The notes beneath the pieces were generated by a model. That model saw only the letters and a list, made by a program, of their open reading frames with translations, was not told the DNA's origin and made no database searches. The position numbers were made by a program, and so were the translations under genes. This document shows, piece after piece, positions 50,876 through 59,296 of a stretch of DNA of 64,000 bases (within the stretch, counting starts at the first letter, position 1; each line of letters begins with the position of its first letter). The stretch comes from Streptomyces vinaceus (GTDB lineage Bacteria; Actinomycetota; Actinomycetes; Streptomycetales; Streptomycetaceae): assembly GCF_008704935.1 (NCBI RefSeq), contig NZ_CP023692.1:1302001-1366000 (forward strand). Direction: 5' to 3'.

Positions 50876-51412
50876 TCAGTCCCGGATCAGGAGGACGACG
50901 AAACCCGCCACGGCTCCCAGGACCAGCCCCAGGACCGCGTAGCGGGGGCGCGACTCGCGCAGGACCGGGAGCAGGTGGTCCACGGAGAAGCGGCCCGGGC
51001 CGGTGAGGGTGAGGGCGACGACCGCGGTGAAGAGGACCGACTCCAGTTCCACGCCTTTGGGGGCGAAGTAGGTGCTCAGGCCCCGGACGGCGAGGACGTT
51101 GATGAAGGTGCCGGTCAGGGCCGCGCCTGCGAGCGGGGTGAGGAACCCGAGGGCGAGACCGAGACCGCCGAGGGTCTCGGAGAGACCCGCGATGGCCGCC
51201 ATGGCCTGGCCGGCGGGGTAGCCGCTCATCGAGAAGCCCTTGCCGGTCGCGGTGAAGCCGGGGCCGTCGAACCAGCCGAAGAGCTTCTGGGTGCCGTGCG
51301 CGGCCATGGTGAGGCCGACGACGAGGCGCAGTACGAGCAGGCCGACGTCGTGGGTGGCAGTGGTGGCGGAGGTGGCACCGAAGATCGCGCGGTCCCGTCG
51401 GTCGTACGCCAT
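50876..51412 (-). CDS. DoxX family membrane protein
   Basis: 178 residues with four predicted membrane helices: VGLLVLRLVVGLTMAAHG, AAIAGLSETLGGLGLALGF, AGAALTGTFINVLAV and the C-terminal YAVLGLVLGAVAGFVVLLI. TQKLFGWFDGPG after helix 1 is a DoxX signature. Some relatives act in thiosulfate oxidation or thiol-stress complexes (with SseA/SodA in mycobacteria); no such partner is nearby. The 204 bp from 50672 to 50875 hold no supported gene. Confidence 0.85.
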   Translation of the reverse strand: MAYDRRDRAIFGATSATTATHDVGLLVLRLVVGLTMAAHGTQKLFGWFDGPGFTATGKGFSMSGYPAGQAMAAIAGLSETLGGLGLALGFLTPLAGAALTGTFINVLAVRGLSTYFAPKGVELESVLFTAVVALTLTGPGRFSVDHLLPVLRESRPRYAVLGLVLGAVAGFVVLLIRD

Positions 51413-51514
51413 GAACGTCCGTTCTTCCGTCGCCTGGGAGCGACGGCCACCCTATGACGCCCGGCTGCCACGGCCCGGCCGCAACGTCGTCGGCCCCCGT
51501 CGTCGACCCGTTCG

Positions 51515-51625
51515 GCCGCAGACCGGCCCCGGCGCGGACCGACCCTGCCGCAGACCTGCCCCCACGCTGACCGGCCCGGTGCCGACCGACCCCGCCGCAG
51601 ACCGGCCCGGCCGCAGACCGGCCCG
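51515..51625. repeat. Degenerate 16-bp repeats in the gap between DoxX and the YCF48-like gene
   Basis: GCCGCAGACCGGCCC-type units at 51515, 51594 and 51610, with a diverged copy at 51547; a partial copy follows at 51631. The 257 bp gap (51413-51669) otherwise shows nothing but C/G-rich sequence. Confidence 0.6.
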
Positions 51626-51669
51626 GGCCCGCCGCAGCGGGGACCGGCCCCGGCCGTCCGGCCCGGCTC

Positions 51670-52752
51670 CTACGGCCGCTCCAGCCTCCCCACCCGTCCC
51701 TTCTCCCCCGCCGCCCAGCAGCCGCCGTCGCCCGCGCAGGTGACCGTGTCGAACGAGCCCGGGGCCAGGGGGCGCCACGTCCTGCCCCCGTCCGTCGTCA
51801 CGTCCGTGCCCGTCGGGCCCACCGCCAGGGCCGCGGTGCGCAGGTGCGGGAGCCAGGCCGCGCCCGAGCGGTAGCCGGGGGGCGGGACCGATGCCGGGCT
51901 CCAGGTGCGGCCCGCGTCCGCCGACACGGCGGCGGCCCGCGGGGAGGCCTCGCCGGTGCGGTAGTCACCGCCGACCGCCAGGCCCGTCGTACGGTCCCGG
52001 AAGGCCAGGGCGAAGACCCCCTTGGCCGGGTCGCCCGCCGGGATGCCCGACGCGGCGGCCCGCCAGGTGCGGCCGCGGTCCGAGGAGTGCAGGATCCGGC
52101 CGGTCGCGCCGCCGCCCGTCGCCAGCCAGGCGTCACGCGGCCCGGCGCTGACCAGGCACTGGCCGCCGGCCGCGAAGCCCGCCTCGCCGGGCAGGGCGTC
52201 CGGCATCCCCGCGCTCGGCAGCACCGCCCAGTTCCGGCCGCCGTCGTCCGTCGACAGGATGCGGAACTTGCCGTCCACCGGGTCGCTCACGGCCAGTCCG
52301 TGCCGGGAGTCGAAGAAGGTGAGGCAGTCGTAGAAGGCCCGCGGGTCGGGGTTGCGGAAGGCCTCGGTCCAGGTGGCGCCGCCGTCCTCGGTGCGCAGCA
52401 CCCGCGAGGCCTCTCCCTCCCCGATGGACAGGGCCACCGCGCGCCGGGCGTCGAAGGCCTCGATGTCGCGCAGCTCCAGGCCCTCGGCGACGGCGGCGGG
52501 CGGTGAGACGTCCCGCCAGCTGCGGCCGCCGTCCAACGTGCGCAGCACCGTGCCCTTGGTGCCGGCCACCCAGGCCGTGGAGCGGCTGACCGCTGCCAGC
52601 CCGCGGAACCGGGCGTCCTTGCCGGTGTCCTTCAGCGCCCAGCCCGCGCCCCGTAACTCCTGCCCGCCCGTACCGCCCTGCGCGTGTGCCGGGGCGGCCA
52701 GCAGACCCACCGCCAAAGCCGCCGCGCACATGCCAACTCCCAGAAGTCTCAT
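51670..52752 (-). CDS. Secreted YCF48/Hcf136-like beta-propeller protein
   Basis: 360 residues. Signal peptide MRLLGVGMCAAALAVGLLAAPAHA. The mature protein has about six BNR/YCF48 blades with repeats such as VLRTLDGGRSWRDVSPP, VLRTEDGGATWTEAF, ILSTDDGGRNWAVLP and ILHSSDRGRTWRAAA (the S/T-x-D-x-G-x-x-W pattern). Plant homologues assist photosystem II assembly; bacterial role unknown, possibly a scaffold. TAGCTT eight bases before the ATG suggests a leaderless transcript. Confidence 0.88.
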   Translation of the reverse strand: MRLLGVGMCAAALAVGLLAAPAHAQGGTGGQELRGAGWALKDTGKDARFRGLAAVSRSTAWVAGTKGTVLRTLDGGRSWRDVSPPAAVAEGLELRDIEAFDARRAVALSIGEGEASRVLRTEDGGATWTEAFRNPDPRAFYDCLTFFDSRHGLAVSDPVDGKFRILSTDDGGRNWAVLPSAGMPDALPGEAGFAAGGQCLVSAGPRDAWLATGGGATGRILHSSDRGRTWRAAASGIPAGDPAKGVFALAFRDRTTGLAVGGDYRTGEASPRAAAVSADAGRTWSPASVPPPGYRSGAAWLPHLRTAALAVGPTGTDVTTDGGRTWRPLAPGSFDTVTCAGDGGCWAAGEKGRVGRLERP

Positions 52753-52826
52753 GGCGCCGGAAGCTAATGCACGCCGGATTCGCCGTCCAGGGTGCGTCCG
52801 TGCCGCCGCGTTCCTACGCTGTGGCC

Positions 52827-53243
52827 ATGCCATCCAAGGAACCCAAGGCCTACGACGGCAAGCGCATCACCGTCACCTACGACACCGGGCGGTGCCTGCA
52901 CGCCGCCGAATGCGTGAGCGGGCTCCCCGAGGTGTTCGACTCGGGGAAGCGTCCGTGGGTACAGCCGGACGGCGCCGAGCCGGAACGGGTCGCCGAGGTG
53001 GTCCGCCGGTGCCCGTCGGGGGCGCTGCGGTACCGGCTCGCCGACGAGGGGCCGGCCGAGGAACCGGACCGGCCGACGACGGTCGTACGGTCGTCCGCCG
53101 GGCAGCTCGTGATGCGCGGCGATCTGCGCGTGACGACCTCCGAAGGGGCCGTCCGGCACGAGACCAGAGCGATGCTTTGCGCTTGTGGAGTGAGCGGGAA
53201 CCAGCCGTTCTGCGACCACTCCGGGGCATGCGGCCGCGACTGA
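52827..53243 (+). CDS. Iron-sulfur protein: Fer4_19 domain plus variant CDGSH domain
   Basis: 138 residues. N-terminal half (YDTGRCLHAAECVSGLPEVFD and RRCPSGALRYRL) is the divergent 4Fe-4S ferredoxin domain of the YjdI type. The C-terminal half ends CACGVSGNQPFCDHSGACG: the three Cys of a CDGSH cluster are in place, but where GSH is expected it reads HSG, so the His ligand is displaced by two residues. TACGCT six bases before ATG implies a leaderless transcript. Divergent from the YCF48-like gene. Confidence 0.85.
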   Translation: MPSKEPKAYDGKRITVTYDTGRCLHAAECVSGLPEVFDSGKRPWVQPDGAEPERVAEVVRRCPSGALRYRLADEGPAEEPDRPTTVVRSSAGQLVMRGDLRVTTSEGAVRHETRAMLCACGVSGNQPFCDHSGACGRD

Positions 53244-53421
53244 CTCCCCTTCACCCACCCTCCTCCCGTCGTCACTCTGTGCGATCAAACAGACGCGTTT
53301 CAGCCAATCGGTGACACAGCTCACGTCAGTTCGCATGCACGGATTTGCCGATTCCGGCGTCTATCCGGTTGTCGGGCTTCACCCCATGCCCGGCAGCAGA
53401 TCCGCCGCAAGGGAGCGAGCC

Positions 53422-53838
53422 TTGATCACTGTTATCGAGCAGGCCGTGCAGGCCCGTCTGGTCGCCGCCGCGCCGAAGGTCGAGACCGTACCCGTCACGC
53501 TCTGCTACGACCGAGCGGATCCCTTCGCCGTGCGCATGGCCTTCCCCGCTCCCGCCACCCTGGAAGGCGTCGAGGTGTCGTGGACCTTCGCCCGCGAGCT
53601 CCTCGAATCGGGGCTGGACCGCCCGACGGGGTGGGGCGACGTGCGGGTGCGGCCGTACGACATCGACCGGACCACGATCGAGTTCCACGCGCCGGAGGGT
53701 GTGGCGATCGTGCTGATGCTGACGGCCGAACTGCACCGCTTCCTGGAGCGGGCCGCGGCGATCGTGCCGCCGGGGCTGGAGCACCTGTACCTGGACATGG
53801 ACCACGACCTGGCCGAGCTGATGCGCGACCCGCACTGA
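53422..53838 (+). CDS. ssgD: SsgA family sporulation/cell-wall regulator (SsgD-like)
   Basis: 138-residue SsgA-like protein, a family confined to actinomycetes that differentiate: VTLCYDRADPFAVRMAFPAP, EVSWTFARELLESGLDRPTGWGDVRVRPY and the C-terminal VPPGLEHLYLDMDHDLAEL. I start at TTG 53422 (ITVIEQAVQARL), which has GGGAG about seven bases upstream; an in-frame GTG upstream gives a longer N-terminus without family character. SsgD is the paralogue I recall from this chromosomal position; it is linked to lateral wall synthesis. The symbol therefore rests partly on synteny. Confidence 0.75.
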   Translation: MITVIEQAVQARLVAAAPKVETVPVTLCYDRADPFAVRMAFPAPATLEGVEVSWTFARELLESGLDRPTGWGDVRVRPYDIDRTTIEFHAPEGVAIVLMLTAELHRFLERAAAIVPPGLEHLYLDMDHDLAELMRDPH

Positions 53839-53892
53839 GGCCCGGACGCCTCCCGGTCCGCGCACCCCCGCACCCGCCCTTTAAATCGTTTG

Positions 53893-53913
53893 CGGGCGGC
53901 TCCCGGCCGCCCG
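53893..53913. terminator. Inverted repeat after ssgD
   Basis: Arms CGGGCGGC and GCCGCCCG with loop TCCCG, 55 bp past the ssgD stop. It also sits within a possible promoter for the following gene (TTGCGG-18-TAGCTT), so it may instead be an operator. Confidence 0.45.
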
Positions 53914-54082
53914 TAGCTTCGTAGACGCCCCATTGCCGTCGAAACGGAGCAGGCCGTTGCTCTTCTGAGGTCCGAGACACCGACCGATCCCGCCATCCGA
54001 CCCGTTCCGCGTCCACGCCCGGGTCCGACCGTCGGCTGTCTCCCCGCGTTGCACTCACCACTCACGCAACCTGGAGGCCTCC

Positions 54083-55723
54083 ATGAGCCACGCCCCCGCA
54101 TTCATCACCTGCTCCGCCCTGTCCTTCGACTGGCCCGACGGGACTCCCGTCTTCGAGGACTTCCAGCTGGCCGTCGGCCCCGGCCGAACCGGCCTCATCG
54201 GGCTCAACGGCTGCGGCAAGTCCACCCTGCTGAAACTCATCTCCGGTGAACTGACCCCCTCCGACGGCCAGTTGTCGGTGGCCGGCACCCTCGGGTACCT
54301 CCCGCAGGGGGTCACCCTCGACACCGCCCTGCGCGTGGACGAGGCGCTCGGCATCCGCACCGCCCGCGCCGCCCTGCACGCCATCGAGGCGGGCGAGGCG
54401 ACCGAGGCGAACTTCGCCGCCGTCGGCGACGACTGGGACGTCGAGGAGCGGGCCCTGGCCACCCTCGACCAGCTCGGCCTCGCCCGCATCGGCCTGGACC
54501 GGACGGTTGGCGAACTGTCCGGCGGCGAATGCGTGTTGCTGCGCCTCGCCGCCCTGCTGCTCGCCCGCCCCGACGTCCTGCTGCTCGACGAGCCGACGAA
54601 CAACCTGGACCTGCGGGCCCGGCGCCGCCTGTACGCGGCGGTCGAGTCCTGGTCCGGGGTGCTGCTCGTGGTCAGCCACGACCGGGAGCTGCTGGAGCGG
54701 GTCGACCAGATCGCCGACCTGCACGACGGCGAAGTCCGCTGGTACGGGGGGAACTTCTCCGCGTACGAGGAACAGCTGGCCGCCGAGCAGGACGCGGCCG
54801 AGCGGATGGTCCGGGTCGCGGAGGCCGACGTACAGCGGCAGAAGCGGGAACTGTCCGACGCGCACATGAAGTTGGCGCGGCGCAAGCGGTACGGCCAGAA
54901 GATGAACGACTCGAAGCGCGAGCCGAAGATCGTCATGGGCGCCCGCAAGCGCGCGGCGCAGGAGTCGGCCGGCAAGCACCGGATCCTGCACACCGAGAAG
55001 CTGGCGCAGGCGAAGGAACGCCTGGACCAGGCGGCGGAGGCGGTCCGGGACGACGACGAGATCCGGATCAAGCTGCCCGCCACGCAGGTCCCGCCGGGCA
55101 GGCGGGTCCTGACCCTGAGCGACGTGCACCTGGCGCACGGGGCGCGGGCCGCGGGCGAGTGGGAGCTGCGCGGTCCGGAGCGGATCGCGCTGGTGGGCCG
55201 CAACGGCTCGGGCAAGACGACCCTGCTGCGCACGATCGCGGGGGCGCTCGCGCCGGTGTCCGGGGAGGCGGTCACGCACGTGCCGACGCGGTTCCTGCCG
55301 CAGCGGCTGGACGTGCTCGACGAGAGCCGCTCGGTGGTGGAGAACGTGGCCCGGTTCGCCCCGCAGGCCTCGAACAACCTGGTCCGGGCGCGGCTCGCGC
55401 ACTTCCTGTTCCGGGGCGCCCGGGCGGACCGGCCGGCCGGCACCCTGTCGGGCGGCGAGCGGTTCCGGGCGGCTCTGGCGGCGCTGCTGCTGGCGGAGCC
55501 GGCTCCGCAGCTGCTGATGCTGGACGAGCCGACGAACAACCTGGACCTGGCCAGCGTGCGGCAGCTCACGGAGGCACTGGAGTCGTACGAGGGTGCGCTG
55601 CTGGTGGCCAGCCACGACGTGCCGTTCCTGGAGTCGCTCGGGATCACCCGGTGGCTGCTGCTGGACGGCGAGCTGAAGCCGACCACGGCCGAGGAGGTGC
55701 GCGAGGCCCTCTGGCACGAGTGA
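54083..55723 (+). CDS. ABC-F family ATPase
   Basis: 546 residues, two ATPase domains without membrane part. Domain 1: GLNGCGKST, LSGGECVLLRL, VLLLDEPTNNLDL, SHDRELL. Domain 2: GRNGSGKTT, LSGGERFRAAL, LLMLDEPTNNLDL, SHDVPFLE. The linker (~240-310) is charged with RRKRYGQKMNDSKREPK. Resembles ribosomal-protection or housekeeping ABC-F proteins; no antibiotic gene nearby. TGGAGG five bases before ATG is a strong ribosome-binding site; the 240 bp upstream contains a GC hairpin but no leader peptide I can defend. Confidence 0.9.
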   Translation: MSHAPAFITCSALSFDWPDGTPVFEDFQLAVGPGRTGLIGLNGCGKSTLLKLISGELTPSDGQLSVAGTLGYLPQGVTLDTALRVDEALGIRTARAALHAIEAGEATEANFAAVGDDWDVEERALATLDQLGLARIGLDRTVGELSGGECVLLRLAALLLARPDVLLLDEPTNNLDLRARRRLYAAVESWSGVLLVVSHDRELLERVDQIADLHDGEVRWYGGNFSAYEEQLAAEQDAAERMVRVAEADVQRQKRELSDAHMKLARRKRYGQKMNDSKREPKIVMGARKRAAQESAGKHRILHTEKLAQAKERLDQAAEAVRDDDEIRIKLPATQVPPGRRVLTLSDVHLAHGARAAGEWELRGPERIALVGRNGSGKTTLLRTIAGALAPVSGEAVTHVPTRFLPQRLDVLDESRSVVENVARFAPQASNNLVRARLAHFLFRGARADRPAGTLSGGERFRAALAALLLAEPAPQLLMLDEPTNNLDLASVRQLTEALESYEGALLVASHDVPFLESLGITRWLLLDGELKPTTAEEVREALWHE

Positions 55724-55905
55724 GCCCGGCCGCCGTCATGCCCGTCCTGGCGGTGACCACCGTCAAGGCGGGCGTCACGGGCCACCTGCCGGGGCGACTT
55801 TCGCTCCGGCGGGCCCCTGCCGCACGCCCTCAAACTGCGCAGATAACCGGACGTAACCGGTCATATGAACGCCTGGGGCTTGGCTGGTCCTCACGCTCCG
55901 CTTAA

Positions 55906-55935
55906 CCTACGGGTTCGTAGGCTACGGAACCGTAG
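55906..55935 (+). promoter_or_regulatory. Tandem palindromic operators upstream of the desaturase gene
   Basis: CCTACG-N4-CGTAGG (55906-55921) directly followed by CTACGG-AA-CCGTAG (55922-55935), both perfect. TAGGCT, a -10-like hexamer, overlaps the junction. This is the form of a TetR-family fatty-acid repressor site covering a promoter. Confidence 0.7.
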
Positions 55936-55963
55936 GTATTTCGCTTTGTCCTCAGGAGCACCC

Positions 55964-56935
55964 GTGACAATCACCTCTCCCCACCTCGGCAGCTCGGAGG
56001 CGTGGACCGACGCCAAGCTGCTGTTCGCGCTGGAAGAGGTGGTCGAGAAGGAACTCAACCGCCATCTGAAGGTCACCAAGGACTGGATGCCCCACGAGTA
56101 CGTCCCGTGGAGCGACGGCCGCAACTTCCCGGGCTTCTTCGAGGACGGCGAGGCCTGGGACCCGCAGCAGTCCAAGGTCACCGACATCGGCAAGATCGCG
56201 CTGGTCGTGAACCTGCTGACGGAGGACAACCTCCCCAGCTACCACCACGAGATCGCCACGCTCTTCGGGCGCAACGGCGCCTGGGGCACGTGGGTGCACC
56301 GCTGGACGGCCGAGGAGGGCCGCCACGGCATCGTGATGCGCGACTACCTGCTGGCCTCGCGCGCCGTGGACCCGGACAAGCTGGAAGCGTTCCGCATGCA
56401 GCACATGTCGGAGGGCTTCGAGTCCGACAACCGGCACTCGATGCTGCACTCGGTGGCGTACGTGGCCTTCCAGGAGCTCGCGACCCGCATCTCGCACCGC
56501 AACACCGGCCACCAGTCCGGTGACCCGGTCTGCGACCGGATGCTGGCCCGCATCGCGCAGGACGAGAACCTGCACATGGTCTTCTACCGCAACCTGCTGG
56601 GCGCGGCCTTCGAGCTCGCCCCGGACCTGACGATGCAGGCCGTTCGGGACGTCGTGGTCAACTTCCGGATGCCCGGACACGGTATGCCCGGCTTCGAGCG
56701 GATGGCCGCGCAGATGGCGATCGGCGGGGTCTACAACCTGCGGATCCACCACGACGACGTGCTGAGCCCCGTGATCCGCTTCCTGAAGATCATGGACATC
56801 GACGGTCTCGGTCCCGAGGGCCGGCAGGCCCAGGAGGAGCTCGGGCTCTTCATGAACGGTCTGGACTCCGAGGCCCGCAAGTTCGACGAGCGTCTGGCCG
56901 CCCGCGCGGCGCGTCTCGCGGCCCGCAAGGCCTGA
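55964..56935 (+). CDS. Acyl-ACP desaturase (di-iron, DesA-type)
   Basis: 323 residues. Soluble ferritin-like di-iron enzyme introducing a cis double bond into acyl-ACP. Ligand motifs are LTEDNLPSYHHE (E87), WTAEEGRH (E118, H121), FQELATRIS (E171) and QDENLHMVFYRN (E201, H204), complete for a functional diiron site. GTG 55964 has AGGAG five bases upstream. Tandem palindromes cover the promoter, and a 17-bp stem terminator follows, so the gene is monocistronic and likely regulated by membrane fatty-acid state. Confidence 0.93.
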   Translation: MTITSPHLGSSEAWTDAKLLFALEEVVEKELNRHLKVTKDWMPHEYVPWSDGRNFPGFFEDGEAWDPQQSKVTDIGKIALVVNLLTEDNLPSYHHEIATLFGRNGAWGTWVHRWTAEEGRHGIVMRDYLLASRAVDPDKLEAFRMQHMSEGFESDNRHSMLHSVAYVAFQELATRISHRNTGHQSGDPVCDRMLARIAQDENLHMVFYRNLLGAAFELAPDLTMQAVRDVVVNFRMPGHGMPGFERMAAQMAIGGVYNLRIHHDDVLSPVIRFLKIMDIDGLGPEGRQAQEELGLFMNGLDSEARKFDERLAARAARLAARKA

Positions 56936-56953
56936 CACCTGCCCCGTACGCCT

Positions 56954-56991
56954 CGAAACCCTGGCAGGGCCCCCGCCCTGCCAGGGTTTCG
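56954..56991 (+). terminator. Strong hairpin terminator after the desaturase gene
   Basis: Perfect 17-bp stem (arms CGAAACCCTGGCAGGGC and its complement) with loop CCCC, 18 bp past the stop. WhiB converges from the other side, so it may serve both. Confidence 0.9.
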
Positions 56992-57041
56992 CGTTCGTCC
57001 GGGGTTCGCGCGTCCGGGGCGGGTGCCCGGCGGCGGTCCCG

Positions 57042-57284
57042 TCAGCCGCGCCGGCGCAGGGCGAGGCGCTCGGATTCCGAGAGCCCGCCCCAGACGCCGA
57101 AGCGCTCGTCGTTGGCCAGGGCGTACTCCAGGCACGCCGCGCGGCCCTCGCACGCCCCGCACAGCCGCTTCGCGTCCCGCAGGGAGGAGCCCGGCTCCGG
57201 GAAGAAGAAGCCCGGGCCCGTCTGGGCGCAGAGGGCGAGGTCGTACCAGGCGGGTGCTGCGGTGGTGGAGGTGTTCATCGACAT
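57042..57284 (-). CDS. WhiB family transcriptional regulator
   Basis: 80 residues. The four cluster cysteines are C19 (ALCAQTG), C42 and C45 (RLCGAC) and C51 (RAACLEYAL), and the turn is GVWGGLSESER followed by the basic C-terminal LALRRRG. WhiB-like proteins bind a 4Fe-4S cluster and act with the principal sigma factor in development or stress. ATG 57284 has AGGA eight bases upstream; ATG 57278 is possible. Which Wbl paralogue this is cannot be decided by eye. Confidence 0.92.
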   Translation of the reverse strand: MSMNTSTTAAPAWYDLALCAQTGPGFFFPEPGSSLRDAKRLCGACEGRAACLEYALANDERFGVWGGLSESERLALRRRG

Positions 57285-57344
57285 GCCGGAGATCCTCACC
57301 GCCGCCGATGGACGTCCGATCAACGCCTGATCAACACCGGCTCC

Positions 57345-58139
57345 TCAAGCCCCCGGGGCGGGGGCGCTGGCGATGACGGCGAACCGCGCGCCGTAGGGGT
57401 CGGCCAGCTTGGCGAAGCGGCCGACGCCCTCCATGGACACCGGCGACAGCCGGACCTTGCCGCCCGACTCCTCCGCCTGGGCCGCCGTCACGTCACAGTC
57501 GGGCACCTCGAAGTACGGGGTCCAGTAGGGGCGTTCGGCGTCCTCCACCGGGTCGGTCCCGATCGGGACGAGGCCGCCGAAGGCCGCCCGGTCGGGCGTG
57601 CCCGCCGCTTTGACCGCGGTGTACGAGCCGCCCTCGAAAGGCATCTCGTTGACCTCCCACCCGAAGACCGCGCCGTAGAAGGCCGCGGCCGCCGGCACAT
57701 CGGGCGTGTAGAGCTCGGTCCAGCACAGGGTGCCGACGTCGGTGACGGCGCCGAGGCCTTCGATCCTGCCCGGCTGCCAGATCGAGAACGTGACCCCCGC
57801 GGGGTCGGCGAAGATCGCCATCCGGCCGAGGCCCATGACGTCCCTGGGCTCGACCGCGACCGTGCCGCCCGCCTGGACCACGGCGGCCGCGGTGGCGTCC
57901 GCGTCGGAGCTCCGGAAGTACACCGTCCACGCCGACCGGACCTCGCCCGGCGCGACGGCCATGCCGCCCGCCACCGTCCTGCCGTCGAGCTGGAACATCG
58001 CGTATCCGCCGGCTTCCTCGCCGCCCGGCCGGTAGTCCCAGCCGAACAGCGCGGTGTAGAACCCGGCGGCCCCGTCGAGGTCGGGCGTGCCGAGGTCGAC
58101 CCAGTTCGGGGAGCCGTCCGTGTAGTCCGTCGTGAGCAT
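57345..58139 (-). CDS. Two-domain VOC (glyoxalase/bleomycin resistance fold) protein
   Basis: 264 residues with two similar VOC halves, each beginning with an xWxxLxTPDxxxAxxFYxxxFGW segment (WVDLGTPDLDGAAGFYTALFGW and WTELYTPDVPAAAAFYGAVFGW) and ending in a phenylalanine/tryptophan-rich strand with a conserved Asp (FADPAGVTFSIWQ, KLADPYGARFAVI). It resembles CFP-30B/hydrolase-type Streptomyces proteins. Metal ligands are not obvious. AAGGAG is eight bases before ATG 58139. Substrate unknown. Confidence 0.85.
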   Translation of the reverse strand: MLTTDYTDGSPNWVDLGTPDLDGAAGFYTALFGWDYRPGGEEAGGYAMFQLDGRTVAGGMAVAPGEVRSAWTVYFRSSDADATAAAVVQAGGTVAVEPRDVMGLGRMAIFADPAGVTFSIWQPGRIEGLGAVTDVGTLCWTELYTPDVPAAAAFYGAVFGWEVNEMPFEGGSYTAVKAAGTPDRAAFGGLVPIGTDPVEDAERPYWTPYFEVPDCDVTAAQAEESGGKVRLSPVSMEGVGRFAKLADPYGARFAVIASAPAPGA

Positions 58140-58162
58140 GACCCGTACTCCTTCCGTCCTCC

Positions 58163-59221
58163 CTACGAGCTGTCCTCGTCCTTCGTGTCCTCGCGGCCCT
58201 TCGTCTCCCCGTGCTTCGCCCGGCTCGGCTGGACGCGCTTCGGCTCGCCGGGCATCTTCGGGTAGTCCGGCGGGTACGGCATGTCGCCCAGGCCGTGCTC
58301 GTGTTCGTGGCGCTCGGCCAGTTCCAGGGCCGCGTCCAGGGTGAAGGCGTGCTCGTCCATGTCCGCGTGCAGGTCCCCGAGCTCCGCGTACCGCGCCGGC
58401 ATCGTGGTGATGTCGAAGTCGCGGGGCTCGGCGGAGTCGATCTCGTCCCAGCGCAGCGGGGCCGAGACCGGGGCGTGCGGGCGTGGGCGCACGGAGTACG
58501 CGGAGGCGATCGTGCGGTCGCGGGCGGTCTGGTTGTAGTCGACGAAGATCCGCTCGCCGCGCTCCTCCTTCCACCACGCCGTGGTCACCTTGCCGGGCAT
58601 CCGCTGTTCCAGTTCACGGCCGATCGCGATCGCGCAGCGCCGGACCTCGGTGAACGTCCAGCGCGGCTCGATCGGGACGAAGACGTGCAGACCCCGCCCG
58701 CCGGAGGTCTTGGGCCAGCCGCGCAGGCCCAGGTCCTCCAGTACGTCGCGCAGCTCGTGGGCGCAGATCACCGCGTGGTGGTAGTCGGTGCCCGGTTGCG
58801 GGTCCAGGTCGATGCGCAGTTCGTCGGGCCGGTCGGTGTCCCCGCGCCGCACCGGCCAGGGGTGGAAGGTCAGGCAGCCCAGGTTGGCGGCCCACAGGAC
58901 GGCGGCCGGTTCGGTCGGGCAGATCTCGTCGGCTGTGCGCCCGCTGGGGAACTCGATGTGGGCGGTCGGGATCCAGTCGGGCAGGTTCTTCGGGGCGCGC
59001 TTCTGGAAGAAGGACTCGCCCTCCACCCCTTCGGGGTAGCGCTCCAGGGTGGTGGGCCGGTTGCGCAGGGCGCGCGTGATCCCGTCGGCCACGGACAGGT
59101 AGTACCGCGCCACGTCCAGCTTGGTCAGGCCCCGCTCGGGGAAGTAGACCTTGTCCGGGCTGGACAGCCGTACGGTCCGCCCGCCCGCGTCCAGCTCGAT
59201 GGCATTACCGGATGCACCCAT
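58163..59221 (-). CDS. LigD-type polymerase/primase (NHEJ polymerase domain protein)
   Basis: 352-residue standalone polymerase domain of the archaeo-eukaryotic primase superfamily, like mycobacterial LigD-Pol. Visible are LSSPDKVYFPERGLTKLDVARYY, the metal Asp pair in RIDLDPQPGTDY (D138, D140), PKTSGGRGLHVFVP and GERIFVDYNQTARDRTIASAYSVRP. A Lys/Glu-rich tail ends the protein. It fills ends during non-homologous end joining. ATG 59221 faces the ligase gene with a 75 bp shared promoter region. No Ku gene is in the window. Confidence 0.93.
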   Translation of the reverse strand: MGASGNAIELDAGGRTVRLSSPDKVYFPERGLTKLDVARYYLSVADGITRALRNRPTTLERYPEGVEGESFFQKRAPKNLPDWIPTAHIEFPSGRTADEICPTEPAAVLWAANLGCLTFHPWPVRRGDTDRPDELRIDLDPQPGTDYHHAVICAHELRDVLEDLGLRGWPKTSGGRGLHVFVPIEPRWTFTEVRRCAIAIGRELEQRMPGKVTTAWWKEERGERIFVDYNQTARDRTIASAYSVRPRPHAPVSAPLRWDEIDSAEPRDFDITTMPARYAELGDLHADMDEHAFTLDAALELAERHEHEHGLGDMPYPPDYPKMPGEPKRVQPSRAKHGETKGREDTKDEDSS

Positions 59222-59296
59222 GTGCGCCACGGTAGGCGGCCCCCGCCCGGTGCGCATACCGGGCGGGCCGGGACGTACCACCGCAGAATCTAAGAC

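Noticed and set aside
50732..51457. A 241-codon open frame antisense to DoxX
   Set aside because: Repetitive Gly/Glu/Arg shadow of the DoxX gene; no family match.
53311..53421. Longer start for ssgD (GTG 53311)
   Set aside because: TTG 53422 has the Shine-Dalgarno and family N-terminus.
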